DNA from: Hexactinellida sp. DTS-2022
Lineage: Eukaryota > Porifera > Hexactinellida
Length of the DNA stretch: 64,000 nucleotides
Assembly: GCA_028753945.1 (NCBI GenBank)
Contig: JAPNXP010000016.1
Coordinates: 496,001-560,000, forward strand
Direction of reading: 5' to 3'
Below the pieces are notes generated by a model, which saw only the letters and a list, made by a program, of their open reading frames with translations, searched no databases and had not been told where the DNA came from. This document shows, one piece after another, positions 22,165-33,879 of the stretch. Position 1 is the first letter of the stretch, and the number at the start of each line of letters is the position of its first letter. The translations under genes and the position numbers were made by a program.

Positions 22165-22440
22165 CGACATAACGTCACAGACAGAATGGTACTTGGACAA
22201 AATGTTACACGACAAAATGTTACATAGACAAAATGTTATACGACAGAATGGTACTTATTTGATTGGCTAGTTTTTAGACTTTCATATATGGACTCTGTTT
22301 ACCAAAAACAAGGAATCTAAAATAGTACAACAATCTAGGTACTAGAATGGTGTGGACGGTTTACACCTTAGGTGATTAATGCTATCTCATCTAGTACAAT
22401 TCAGGTACTAGAATGGTGTAGTCATACACCTCTGGTGATT
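22165..22440. repeat. short tandem and duplicated motifs
   Basis: 22165-22260 repeats ACAAAATGTTACACG-like units of about 18 bp. 22325-22440 holds two copies of a unit with GGTACTAGAATGGTGT followed by ACACCT and GGTGATT about 65 bp apart. Confidence 0.6.
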
Positions 22441-22539
22441 TAGTACTGTTAATAGGAAAACTTAATGTATAAATAGTTTGTACAATTTCTTTTCCAAAAT
22501 CGGAAACTTTATTAAGATACACACTACATGGCGACTGCT

Positions 22540-23510
22540 CCTCATCAGACATTTAGGGTGATCATATCTCAGAAAGGAGGACAGAAGATGATTGAAGGTG
22601 GATATATGTATGGTATGCAAAGGAGAGTAAATGATGTCACGCATTGGCAATGTGAACAGAGGGGGGTTTGCAAGGCGAGAGTACATACAAAAGGTGAGAC
22701 GCACTAACGAACATCTCCATGCACCAGACGAGGAGGCGGTGAGGTGCTACGAGACCAAGGTTGGAATGAAGAGGCAAGCACTACGATCCCAGGACAGCTC
22801 CCATCTAATAGTTGGCGAGTGTTTCCTCACTGTCAGAATGCACCGCTGCTAAGCTGCCCAAGCTAGACATCCTGAAGCGCACCATTCAGAGGCAACGCGT
22901 GCAGGAATTGGCAGCTCCTGCACAGCCTGCTACCTTGGAACAAATCACACTCCCACCAGAGTACAAGAAAACAGAAAAAGGCGAACAGTTCCGGTTCCTC
23001 CTGTACGACTCTGGCCCGGAGGTACAGCGAATCCTCATTTTCGGGACACATCAAAACCTGGAGATGTTGCAGTTATCCCGTCTGGTTGGCTGATGGGACA
23101 TTTAATTAAGACAGCACCCACCCTATTCACACAGGTGTATGCGGTACATGCATTGCGTGGTGGGCCTGACCCCATGAAGGATGGCCACTTGTTACCTAGT
23201 CTTTTCGTGCTCCTACCTAATAAAACAGAGGTAACCTACACAAGGATGTGGCAGCAAATCCAGCTCCTTTGACCTGCTGCTATGATAATGGACTTTGAAA
23301 AAGCGCCACTCAACAGTTTTGCACATTTCTGGCCCGATACACTGCTAAAGTGTTGTTTCTTCCACCTAACGCAAAATGTATGGCGCAAGGTGTGGAACCG
23401 CTCTTAACAAGTCCAAATTTAATTCGTATAATCCTTTCGGAGTGCCGAATGCTCTTGCTACCGTCTCGTTTTGTCACTAAGAGGACTCTCCGGATCATCT
23501 CACCCAAACA
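22540..23510 (+). pseudogene. MULE-type transposase fragment with FLYWCH-like zinc finger
   Basis: Frames read in sequence give a FLYWCH-like block (GGYMYGMQRRVNDVTHWQCE, CKARVHTKG), then PATLEQITLPPEYKKTEKGE, RFLLYDSGPEVQRILIFGT and, after frame changes, the MULE core: ADGTFK-like start, TAPTLFTQVYAVHALRGG, LLPSLFVLLPNKTEVTYTR, an MDFEKA segment and CCFFHLTQNVWRKV. This order is standard for FLYWCH-MULE transposases. Stops and frameshifts in several places show a dead copy. It is interrupted by the hAT MITE at 23519. Confidence 0.75.
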
Positions 23511-23518
23511 GTGGCGGC

Positions 23519-23843
23519 GCTGCGAGCTTCTTTTGGGGGGGGGGGGGGCAGTTCGATACCCTAGTATTAATTGCAAATACAGTCAACTCCGCTTAATAGA
23601 GCCACCGGTTAATCGGTTTCTCCGCTTAATCGGGTCAACATTTCACAGGATTTATAGAACAGAATTACAGTTTGGCTTACAATATTTTCGGTTAATCGGT
23701 TTTTCCGCTTAATCGGGTCAAAACAACCTGGTCCCGAGGTGGCTCTATTAAGCGGATTCGACTGTACAATAAAAACCTTGGGATATTTTGGGATTTTGTT
23801 GGGGGGGAGGGGGGGGGGCGACCGCACGTTTCCGCCGCCACTG
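23519..23843. mobile_element. hAT MITE with CACCCAA(A/T) target duplication
   Basis: CAGTGGCGGCGCTGCGAG at the left and CCGCCGCCACTG at the right. Flanks CACCCAAA and CACCCAAT agree at 7 of 8 bases. Long G runs lie inside both ends. It is inserted in the MULE relic and carries a pogo-like MITE. Confidence 0.8.
23580..23764. mobile_element. pogo-like MITE, family E
   Basis: CAGTCAACTCCGCTTAATAG and CTATTAAGCGGATTCGACTG, flanked by TA, with internal GGTTAATCGGTTT words. It lies wholly within the hAT MITE at 23519, so it inserted after it. Confidence 0.75.
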
Positions 23844-23851
23844 CACCCAAT

Positions 23852-25205
23852 TGAAGCATGTACAATCTTTAGAACATTCTTGGTGCTAGTTTTCAGTTCT
23901 TTTTTTTAATCATAAGCACTGCAAATCTTCGAAAATTCAACAATTTTCTACTTTATTAACTTTGAGTACGGGTTGAAAATCGTAATGAATCATGATTCAT
24001 GATGTAACCTCAGATAAATCCTTTTAGAAGTTAATCTATTTACATCTTTTTTGTTATTGAATCCATACCCGGAAAACTTATCCCAACATTGAAAACTGTC
24101 TCTATAGACAAATATGTCGGTTGTTAATATTTGTGCGGCGAGAAACATTTCCATATCTCTACCCCATGATCCAATTAAGTGCACTTTACTTTTTTACTTA
24201 TGAGCAATTAAGTGTTTTAATTAATTAATAACTTATCATAACTTATTAATTTATTAATTTTGGACCCACCCAAAATACTCCTGCATGCAAAAAAATACTA
24301 ATCCATTATCCACTTATTGTTTTATTTCAACTATTAATCTGAAACATTGCATATTATTACTAGTATACACTGTACAGTATCACTAAAGACTAGGAACATA
24401 TAATACATCTTACATGTATTCAAAGTTAAATATATTAACGAAAGGAGGGGTCAAGGTCCTCTCAGTTCCAGACCTGGGGTGGGGGACAACTCCCCCACCC
24501 CAGAACTCCAAAATTGAAACTGTACCTAGAATACAATACTATCATTTGGAGGTTTGGTGGGAGCAAATTGGGCTTGTGCCACAAGTGATTATTACACAAG
24601 TTTGTAAATATTTGACCAAAGGTATCCTACCATAATTCCCTACCCAAATATCTGAGAGTAACAAACAAGATCAACCAGAAGAAGCACACCCCCATCCCGT
24701 CTGTGAGATTAAAAGAAATGTATACTTAAATAATATAGCAGTGACTAGATATAGCGCTAAAAGCTCTCTGTCAAGCTCGAGACGATTTATAGTTAGTTAT
24801 ATTCAAACATTAAAACAACTCTTCACAATGCAAATATTTTCAGGAAACTTATGCGTTTGATATGTCGTCGTACAATGAGCGATTTTATCAATTTTTTGAT
24901 TCTTCTGAAGCTAAATTTAAATCAATTAAATGTACAACAGTTTGAAACATAGAACATATTTAAATATATGTTTTACAGATATAATAATATTAGAGTGAAT
25001 TCCGGGAAGATAATTCTTTTTCAAACCCCCGAATTAATGAACCAAGGGGTAAATTTTGAGCAACATGGTTTCGGGTGTCAATGTAACTTAAGTAAGATAG
25101 GTAGGCACGAGCTCTCGGTTTTATATGATAGCTCACTTATCATATTGCTTAGAAATAACTTATTTAGAAATATCTTTAGGGGATCCTTAGCCGTAAGTGA
25201 GTATA
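23852..25205. other. spacer with one strong hairpin
   Basis: No gene seen. At 24474-24503, CTGGGGTGGGGG and CCCCCACCCCAG form a 12-bp stem around ACAACT. The rest is AT-rich. Confidence 0.45.
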
Positions 25206-25304
25206 CAGGTAAACCTCCCAAAGCGGCACCTCCGAGTAGCGGCAACCTCCGAGAAGCGGCACAAATCATTCTCCCGATGGGTGCCGCTTTGGGAGGTTTA
25301 CCTG
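25206..25304. mobile_element. pogo-like MITE, family F (copy 2)
   Basis: CAGGTAAACCTCCCAAAGC and its inverted match, flanked by TA. A compact 99-bp version of the element at 17795. Confidence 0.75.
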
Positions 25305-25935
25305 TATATATAAAGTAGAAATAGACAGTCTACAAATAAGAGTTCAATTGAATTCAATTGATCAACTAAGGTTTGCAATTGATAGCTAATGTTTGCAATT
25401 GAACAACTAAGGTTTGCAATTGATCAACTACATGGTATTAAGAATTTGATGTCCTATCGGATTAATAGGTTTTCCTAGAATATACATCAATTTTCTCAGC
25501 ACCTTGTAAAAGGCTGTTTTTACGTAAAATGATAATGAATAAATAATTGTGATAGAAACTTAAATAAAGGTTACCAATTTATAATAACAGGGTAAGGGTA
25601 AATTATTAAATAATTAGTTATGCAAATTAAGCAAAACACCATAAAGTGCTATACTATATTGTTGCAACTGTTACCCGAAAAGTTGCCTATGGGGATTTTG
25701 TATTACAAATTTTGTAACTTTATTGTGGCAAGAGTAGGTGTGATATGGATTAACAATTGTATATTTGAAAAGTACCATAATGAGTAAGGGGGGCTGCCAA
25801 ATTTCAGATGAATTGGATAAGAAATGAGTAATTTATTAATTGTGAAGTTGTGCTCAAATTTCACTGCTGGAATTCGCTGCTAACTTCACACTCGTATTAA
25901 TATCAGACTGTAAGTCTATTTCTGTAATCTATATT
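25305..25935. other. spacer with a TTTGCAATTGA repeat
   Basis: Three TTTGCAATTGA words with AACTA linkers are at about 25370-25435. Nothing else recognised. Confidence 0.4.
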
Positions 25936-26080
25936 TTCAGACTGTAAATATTCCTTTGGAGGAACTATATTTGGTGGTTGTTTGTTTGATAGTGCCTCCA
26001 AAATAAAATCTTGTCGGGACACCTGTAATTTTAGACTTTTTTGTCATGTCATCACCACCATAAAGGTGTTTCGGTAGAAA
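25936..26080. mobile_element. fold-back MITE (TTTGGAGGC family, copy 2)
   Basis: CCTTTGGAGG, ATATTTGGTGGTTG, TAGTGCCTCCAAA and a TTTTGTCATGTCATCA flank match the copy at 21821 and its flank in order, with many substitutions. Confidence 0.5.
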
Positions 26081-27295
26081 AAGATCCTTCGTAGTTTTGG
26101 AAGTACCTTCTAACAGACTTAATTTCATAGTTATTCTAGTTTGAGTATTAATATAATAGCTGATGAGTCAGCATTTTTAATGTACATGTGGGTAATCTCT
26201 AAACAACAACAAAGACTTTGTAACACTCGAATTCCCAAAATTGCAAAAACATTTTGACGATGTTAAGACTAATTTGTAAAGGTGTTACGTATCATAAGGA
26301 ACAATTGATCAATTCAAAGTTCGTTTATATCTTGCATCATCTTTGAGATTAATGATATTTACCTAATTAGCTAATTAATATAATAATTCTTAAATTTAAT
26401 AATGGAATATATTCTTTGTTTTCAATTATAAATTAGAAGCAAACAATAGGATTAGGTTTAACAGTTTTACTGAATCTGAAGTGAAATAAAAGAGTTTGAC
26501 ACACCAATTATGGCAGAATTTACGCATATTGAATATTCTTGAACTGTCAAAAGGTGTAAAATTATATTCTCTAATAGTCTATCCACACTTTAAATTATAT
26601 CAATGACACTTCATATTAGTTCATAACCACCACTCCGCACCTACATGCCAACTTTCAGCCCTCAATATATAACTGGATCAGAACACAAATTTCGATAGAA
26701 CTGACGAACAAATCGAAATCAGGCTTCGGAGTGCACATATTCAGGAAACTCTCTATCTTCTATCCAAATTTGAAATATTTATCACCAATGGTCTAGTCAG
26801 GCGAGTGCGTACGGCCGAATTTCCGGAAGTCTGACAGAACGATTTTAGAACTGAGCATCTTATAGTAATATTATAAACTTATAGTAGGACCCTACTATAA
26901 CGTTTTTTACTAGATGAAGCACACTAATAAAGGTAGAGATTTCAATACTGACTCACTACATAGCAGCTGGCACATAATAATAACTAGCCAAGGCTGTAAA
27001 ATTAAAACTGGTAGTCGGCACGGTAAAATACTGAAAGCAGTGGCGTAGATCCCGGGGATATATCCACCCCACTTATTAGCTTGGTGAGATGCTCTATGTA
27101 ATCATCCACCCTACATTTAAACGTTTGAGAATCGAGATACGTCTACATGATTTACGGCTCTCGAGTTTCACAGGTTATGCTCATGTTATATTAAAATTAC
27201 ACTGGTCTCGAGTCTTAAGATATTATTATTCTGAGATGTCATTTCATATTCCTACTCATTGAAATAAATGCAGAATCCGGGAAACGTATACAGTA
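26081..27295. other. spacer; one orphan hAT end
   Basis: AT-rich and mostly structureless. CAGTGGCGTAGATCCCGGGG at 27038 looks like a hAT left end, but no matching right end was found. Confidence 0.4.
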
Positions 27296-28333
27296 CAGTG
27301 GGCAAAACAAGGTACATCAGCGGTCATAGGTATTTAGGTGCAAGATAGAGGTATAAAAGGTATTAGTTACCTATAGGTTATCACCTATAACAAATTGAGT
27401 GGGCCCCAAGATTTTTTGGTTTGGCATACATTTTTTAAGTTGTGTGACTTAGCAAAAATGAGATAAATCCAATTTCGCAGATATTTTGATCATTATCACC
27501 GATCTAGTTGGACTATTCATACTAGTAGTATGTGTCGATGTGTAGAATACAAATGAGCATCTTAGATCTCATTTTCCGCTTTATAATTGATTATAATCAT
27601 GTACATGTGAGAAACAACAAATTAATAATTACGACAGAACTCAGAAAATGTTTCTAATTCTTTATCTGGGATTTGATTTTAACACACCATCTGTTCGGAT
27701 ACTTCACTCAGTTCACTGGTATTATCGTTGCGTGTTTTTACATTTTATACTTAACCACAAGTATTTGAATATTTAATAAACAACTCAATTTTTTGAAATT
27801 TACGTACGATGGACAGTTTAATAATGTATGTAACATTTTTGGGTCAAATGATGTCAATTAGTGACTGGTTACATCTTAAAGAGAATTTTCTGTAGTTTAA
27901 GATAGAATAGGTGTAATAATTGACCATATCTTACCATATAAGATCGGGCACTAAATATACAAAAAGTATCATCGAAAACTGAATAAAATAAATTATAACG
28001 AATTCGGAAACCATAATAGATGTACTAAATAAATATAGACAAATATCTGGAAACTAGAAGAAAAACTGATACTAGTATGCTTTCAAGTGCTCTAGAAAGC
28101 TTCTTTTATGTTGTAAATTTAGCACTTGAAACTTGATACTATTTGAAAACTCGAGTTTTATCTTGGAAACCATAGTTAATGATCGTAATTCAAATTATAA
28201 TATCTTGACTTGCAGATGGAATTTGCTAAAATATATTCAATTTCTATGGGACTATCCTAGCAACACATATTTAAGAAATTGAGCAAATACACAGACCTCA
28301 AAATTTGACCTATGACCGCTGATTTGCCCACTG
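27296..28333. mobile_element. Tc1/mariner-like non-autonomous element
   Basis: Left end CAGTGGGCAAA and right end TTTGCCCACTG, followed inward by ATCAGCGGTCATAGGT in both arms; the left arm has 9 extra bases between. A TA precedes the left end; the right flank is TG. About 1.04 kb with no long frame. Confidence 0.6.
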
Positions 28334-28335
28334 TG

Positions 28336-28504
28336 CAGTGGAGCCTCCCATAACGGACACTCCAAATAGCGGACAACCTCTAAATAACGGATAACCCTCG
28401 TGGCACGGATTTATATATTTAGCATATGTCTAATAGAAAAGCAACCTCTAAATAGAGGACAACGGTTCCGGTTCCAAGGTGTCCGTTGTTCAGAGGCTCT
28501 ACTG
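28336..28504. mobile_element. pogo-like MITE, family B (copy 2)
   Basis: CAGTGGAGCCTCCCATAACGG to GTTGTTCAGAGGCTCTACTG. It starts two bases after the Tc1-like element ends. Confidence 0.65.
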
Positions 28505-28566
28505 TACTCACAAATAATCTCTCTGGTGCTGATTATTAACTCATACGCGTAGAGGCTCTTAGAACA

Positions 28567-29330
28567 ACGAGCCCTTCGGTCTCGGTCGCTTTGCGACAGA
28601 TCGGTGCTACGCACCTCAAGTTAACAACCGCTATGCGGCCTTTCTCCTCACCTTTTCTGCCATGGAAATGGTAGAAAGGGACGTTATGATTTTGAATTTT
28701 CATTAATTTGTTTACCTATTTGTGTCAACAACACAACAACAAACACTCATATTAGAATTTTATAAATGCCAAATTCGTGTTCAGCATACTTGTTTACATA
28801 TTATATCCGTTGAAAGCTAACTTCTAGGTTGATTTTGAATTTTCATTAATTTGTTTACCTATTTTGTGTAAACAACAACAAATATTAATATGATAAATTT
28901 ATGACCGCGAAATTCGTGTTCAGCATACTTGTTTACCTATAGTACCCGTTGAAAGCTAACTTCTAGGTTGATTTTGAATTTTAATTGATTTGTTTACCTA
29001 TTTTGTGTAAACAACAACAAATATTAATATGATAAATTTATAAACGCGAAATTCGTGTTCAGCATACTTGTTTACCTATAGTACCCGTTGAAAGCTAACT
29101 TCTAGGTTGATTTTGAATTTTCATTGATTTGTTTACCTATTTTGTGTAAACAACAACAAATATTAATACGTATGATAAATATATAAACGCGAAATTCGTG
29201 TTCAGCATACTTGTTTACCTATTATAACATTTGAAAGTTAGTGTATATCCCAATATTAATTGCGATTTCTATTCCCCCATCACTTTAATATAATCCGGAC
29301 AAACACACACACACACACACACACACAAAC
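28567..29330 (+). mobile_element. hairpin-headed, CA-tailed element (copy H2, four core units)
   Basis: Head ACGAGCCCTTCGGTCTCGG with the same hairpins; the last is CCGC-TAT-GCGG here. The core has about four units of roughly 125 bp, each with GTTTACCTATTTTGTGTAAAC, AACAACAAATATTAATA, CGCGAAATTCGTGTTC and TAGCTTTCAACGGGT (inverted) words. It ends in a (CA)n tail. The final ATCGAGATTTAATAATAT is missing. Confidence 0.65.
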
Positions 29331-29934
29331 CATAGACTCCTTTTAACTTAATTCATTTCTAGTAGAAATCCTAGGTTCCATTGATAGTCTTATTATAGAA
29401 GCCAATATAGGTGTAATAAATAAACAATGCATTAGAGACTCTAAGCGCATTCTTTGTTAACAAAATCAGATTGATAGTAATATTATGCATACTTATGTCA
29501 TTGACGTAAGCTAAATACATCACGAATAGAAATAAACTGATGGAAGCCAAACTGGATTAATAAAGTATGTAATTTCGGAAATAATGTAGGTGAAGATTAA
29601 ATCATCAAACCTCAATATATGCAATGATGCAGCAATAGGAGGTTACATTTTTGTTATTGCCTGGCGCAGATTAAGTGCGAAAATTATAAAAATTTCTAGA
29701 GACATGCAATACATTCTGTTTTATAATTTGACAAAATTATTTGTCGATTGAACCAAAAATGTAAGAGCTGAATCCAAATTAGTTCCTACGTGACGTCACA
29801 TTCCATAAATTGGTATACGTGTGTCTCATTGCATGTTGTGTTATTATCGAAAATTGTGGGCGAATCGAATAAAAACTGAATGAGTTATCCCCAAATATGT
29901 GCGTTTATGACGTCATAATCCCGTTATTTCGCTT
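29331..29934. other. spacer, nothing recognised
   Basis: AT-rich with no gene seen. The last 150 bp may be upstream sequence of the following CA-tailed repeat. Confidence 0.4.
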
Positions 29935-30432
29935 AGAAAACCAATAGATCGTTGTCAGCGTGTAAAATTACCCCTGTATGCCAATTTTCAGCTTTCTAGG
30001 ACTCGTAGTCTTTCCTATTAATTCTGGACAAACACACACACAAACACACACTTGCACTTTGCTATACCTGTGTTGGTACGATACACTATTTATGGTTGAT
30101 TAGTGCAGGGACTAATTAATTAACTGTGTCACAATCAGAAGTAAAATGGGAATTCGTGAACTGCTATCAGGTGTAGAAATTTAGTGTACGTCTAATGATT
30201 TGAATTTTCTACAGATCGGAGTAAAATTGGGAAGCTAGTACAAAATATCTGTTTTTTGCAACCGTGACGTCATAATCCCGTTATTTCGCTTAGAAAACCA
30301 ATAGATCGTTGTCGCAGTACAAAGGTACCCCTGCATGCCAAATTTCAGCTTTCTAGGACTCGTAGTCTTTCCAATTAATTCTGGACAAACACACAAACAC
30401 ACAACAATTGCGCTTTTAATATACAGATAGAT
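29935..30432 (+). repeat. CA-tailed repeat, second family (two copies)
   Basis: Both copies contain CCCGTTATTTCGCTTAGAAA, CCAATAGATCGTTGTC, TACCCCTG, TTTCAGCTTTCTAGGACTCG and a GGACAAACACAC tail. The first spans about 29915-30060; the second, about 30265-30432, ends TTTTAATATAC. The tail resembles that of the hairpin-headed elements. Copies also occur inside the palindrome at 43778-45087. Confidence 0.6.
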
Positions 30433-31453
30433 TATCACTTTGATAGTTGTTTAATTGCTAAGTATTAATCATTTCTTTGAAAAGACATTTTCAATGTGTG
30501 AGTTTATGTTGTGAATGCATATGTTAACTCGATTTTGTCAAATGTTGATTTTACAAATTGAACATGTCAATTTTGCAAATCGACATGAATCAACATTCTC
30601 TGTCAAGGTGTGGAATGAGGGTAAAAGCCATGCTTAACTGAGTAAGCATGTAGCACATAACAATATAAAAGAACCAGGCTTTAAACAAAGTGTATTGTAT
30701 GCTTATTATAAACGCTCGTGCCATCATAAGTTTACAAATTAAACGAATAAATTATGTCGATTTTAACTGTGACCTTCGATATATAACTGATTATACCATG
30801 GATTACTTAAAGTCATTGATAAATAGGTTATTTATATTTATCTCCATAACTAGTATTGATAGACGTTATTAAGGTATTATAACTAACTATATAGGAACTT
30901 GGTATCAAGGTATATATTGTAATTATAAATGGAATGTTGACACATTCCTCGGTTGCCATGGATATGGATATTTCCTCAAATGAACCATAACTCAAAGGCT
31001 ATCAATTTTATGTAAACTGGGCTAGTTCTGATCTATCCGGAATAGGCAACTTCCTATTCATTGAATCATGATACATCATTTATGATTAACTTAATTAAGT
31101 TTTGAGATAATTAGATAATTAGCAAATAATTTTTCTAAGATTTTGGAAACTCAACTATTTTCAGAATGTCGATTTTGTAAAATCAACAAATTTTATTAGT
31201 TGATTTTGTCAAATGTCGATTTTACAAAATAAATTATTTTATAAATTAAAGTTGTACTGTACATATGTTGATTTTACAATAACGACATTTTGGATGTTGA
31301 TTTTGTAATAATCAACATTTGACAAAATCGACCTATTAAACATATTGTTAATTAACTAAGCATGTTAAATCGAAACTATGTATATAAATGGTTCTAAATT
31401 ATTTAGTTGTAATGTAGCTGTGTTAAGAGAAACGCCACTCAGTGGAAGTACAA
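30433..31453. repeat. spacer with GATTTTGTCAAAT palindromic words
   Basis: At 30530-30600 and 31150-31345, TTGATTTTGTCAAATGT, TCGATTTTACAAAAT and their complements recur in both orientations, forming alternative hairpins. No gene seen; the 60-codon frame at 30690 is not supported. Confidence 0.45.
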
Positions 31454-31851
31454 CAGAGTGGACCATGGGTCAACATTGGTGACCCATGACCCATCTGACC
31501 CATCCCATTTCTGACCCATGACCCATCGAGTGACCCATTGACCCATCACACAATTTTAAATATCTAAATACTATAGTGTAACATTAACAGAATAACAGAA
31601 TAACCGTTTAAATTACCTCAACAAACCTACTTGTTGCAATGTTGAATACGTTTAGTATTTCAATGGACATCAATGTTATAATAATATTGATGATGATGAG
31701 TGAAACGTATTTTAACTGAATATTACATTGAAATTCACATGGGTCATGGGTCATGGGTCACGGAGCCGTGACCCATGACCCATCTGACCCATCGATTTAG
31801 GTGACCCATCTGACCCATGACCCATGACCCATCGACCCATGGTCCACTCTG
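31454..31851. mobile_element. hAT-type MITE rich in GACCCAT, AAGTACAA duplication
   Basis: Ends CAGAGTGGACCATGGGTC and GACCCATGGTCCACTCTG, with exact 8-bp repeats AAGTACAA outside. The arms contain many GACCCAT words pairing with ATGGGTC words; the middle is AT-rich. Confidence 0.85.
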
Positions 31852-32068
31852 AAGTACAACTACAGTCAACAAAGCTAATGGACTACTTGATAGATTTCAG
31901 AAGGCAGAGACTCTCTTGGGCCTATTAATGACCTTAAAACATATTTCTATATTGGAACAACTAAACAAGTCATTACAGGGAAAATCTCTGAATGTATAGG
32001 TAAAGATCTCTTCTCTATTATGTTAAGTTTTTGCAAACAATGAAAATCAATTATATATTCTACATCAA

Positions 32069-32606
32069 TTATAGGCATGCTTTCAGCAGTTTGTGTATGC
32101 AACGTTCACAAAGTAATTCTTGATGAAATAAATAAATATCACTACACTTGAAATATCGAGAAAAATATTTGGTAATTTCGAATAATTTATATTTGAATCT
32201 AGAAATATTTAGTCTGTTTGTCGAGTTAGGAATTTTGATGAATCCGATTATGGCATATTCGTTTTTGTTTTTATCAGTGCAAGTTATAAATTCTCCATCC
32301 CCAAAATTTACGGATCTATGCCCCCTGACTGAAAGGAAGTCCATCGCATTCCGACATCCTTGCAAGTACTGCTGAAAGAGTTGTATCATTGACAAATTTT
32401 TCTAGAACACAAATATATTTCTTTATGGTGCCATAGGGAACCAGGGGTAGACATAATATAATTCTTACAGCTAATGACACTGTTGTAATAATTAATGGTT
32501 CAAATTTGCTATGTACTTTCGAACAAAAAGAATATTCTATAATAAATAGGGAATATCTTACAAGATAAAATACTGATCTAGCTAAAACTAAGCATGTTTT
32601 AGCCAA
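32069..32606 (-). CDS. tentative coding remnant, unknown protein
   Basis: Two overlapping minus-strand frames of 96 and 108 codons. The upstream one (32606-32316) has a hydrophobic stretch, and the downstream one (32395-32069) reads LQGCRNAMDFLSVRGHRSVN and IIGFIKIPNSTNRL, with two CxxC-like cysteines near the end. A single frameshift near 32380 would join them. No family recognised; it may be chance or a decayed gene. Confidence 0.2.
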
Positions 32607-32920
32607 TAAATCATTGGAATGCTTGCAATAATAATATTTACCAGGACATTTGTGCTAAATTTTAACATTAAGACAAAATTCTTACAATTCGCAAAATTTC
32701 CCTTGTAAGATATCTGTAAAATGTAAGATGATTTAAATAATTCATAGTTTTTGTCGTTGATGGCAAATACATAGGTTACAAAATTTTAATGGATGTCTAA
32801 TTAAAAAGGTTTAAATTATAATTTTCCTATTTTGAAGTGTTGTAAGTTTTTTGGTATAAAGTCTACTCTGCATAATTGGGCCATTTTATCTAGAATAGAA
32901 CCATGCCAATATAAGCTACA

Positions 32921-33812
32921 CACTGTTCTCTCTAATAGTCCACGAGTGGACAATAGGCCCAAAGTGGACTATTAGAGAATATGGACTGTTATATCACAGG
33001 CGTAGCACGCGATCCGGCTGGTCCGGCAATGGCCGGACCAGTTTTCATTTATTGTACTATATTATATAGGAGGGTCCAGTTTTGGCTGGACCACTTTAAC
33101 TGTTGGGCCGGAGAATTTTCTCGATTGTTGTTTGTTTGTTTGTGTGTTTGTCCCGATTGTATTAAAGTGATGGGGGAATAGAAACAGCAATTAATTTTGG
33201 GATATAAACTAACTTTCAAATGTTATAATAGGTAAACAAGTATGCTGAAGACGATTTTCGCTTTAAAATTTTCTAATATGAATATTTGTTATTGTTGTTT
33301 ACACAAAATAGGTAAACAAATTAATGAAAATTCAAAATCAACCTAGAAGTTAGCTTTCAACGGGTATTATAGGTAAACAAGATGATGAACACGATTTTCG
33401 CGTTTAAAATTTATAATATGAATATTTGTTGTTGTTGTTTACACAAATAGGTAAACAAATTAATGAAAATTCAAAATCAACCTAGAAGTTAGCTTTCAAC
33501 GGGTATTATAAGTAAACAAGTGTGCTGAACACGAATTTCGCATTTATTAAATTCTAATATGAGTATTTGTTGTTGTTGTTGTTGTTTACACAAATAGGTA
33601 AACAAATTAATGAAAATTCAAAATCATAACGTCCCTTTCTACCATTTCCATGATAGAAAGTGTGAGGAGTAAGGCCGCACAGCGGCCGTTAGCTTGAGGT
33701 GCGTAGCACCGATCTGTCGCAAAGCGACCGAGACCGAAGGGCTCGTGTATATAAATAGTTGATTTGGACAGGCAAATAAGTGAACTATTCGAAAAGTTGA
33801 CTATTAGAGAAG
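32921..33812. mobile_element. CTGTTCTCTCTAATAGTCC MITE split by later insertions
   Basis: The left part (32922-about 32965) and right part (about 33748-33812, GTATATAAATAGTTGATTTGG to GACTATTAGAGAAG) match, in order, the complete inverted element at 48603-48711. The middle is occupied by a CGGCTGGTCCGGC palindrome segment (about 33000-33118) and hairpin element H3. Confidence 0.6.
33119..33746 (-). mobile_element. hairpin-headed, CA-tailed element (copy H3, minus)
   Basis: Read on the minus strand: head ACGAGCCCTTCGGTCTCGG to about 33660 with a GGCCGC-TGT-GCGGCC hairpin, three core units, the CCCCCATCACTTTAATACAATC block and an ACAAACAAAC tail ending TCGAG. Confidence 0.65.
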
Positions 33813-33879
33813 TGGGAAAATAGAGAGAAGGGGTAAACTGACCTAAAAACTGATTTCTTTTGAAAATCTTCAAAAATTG

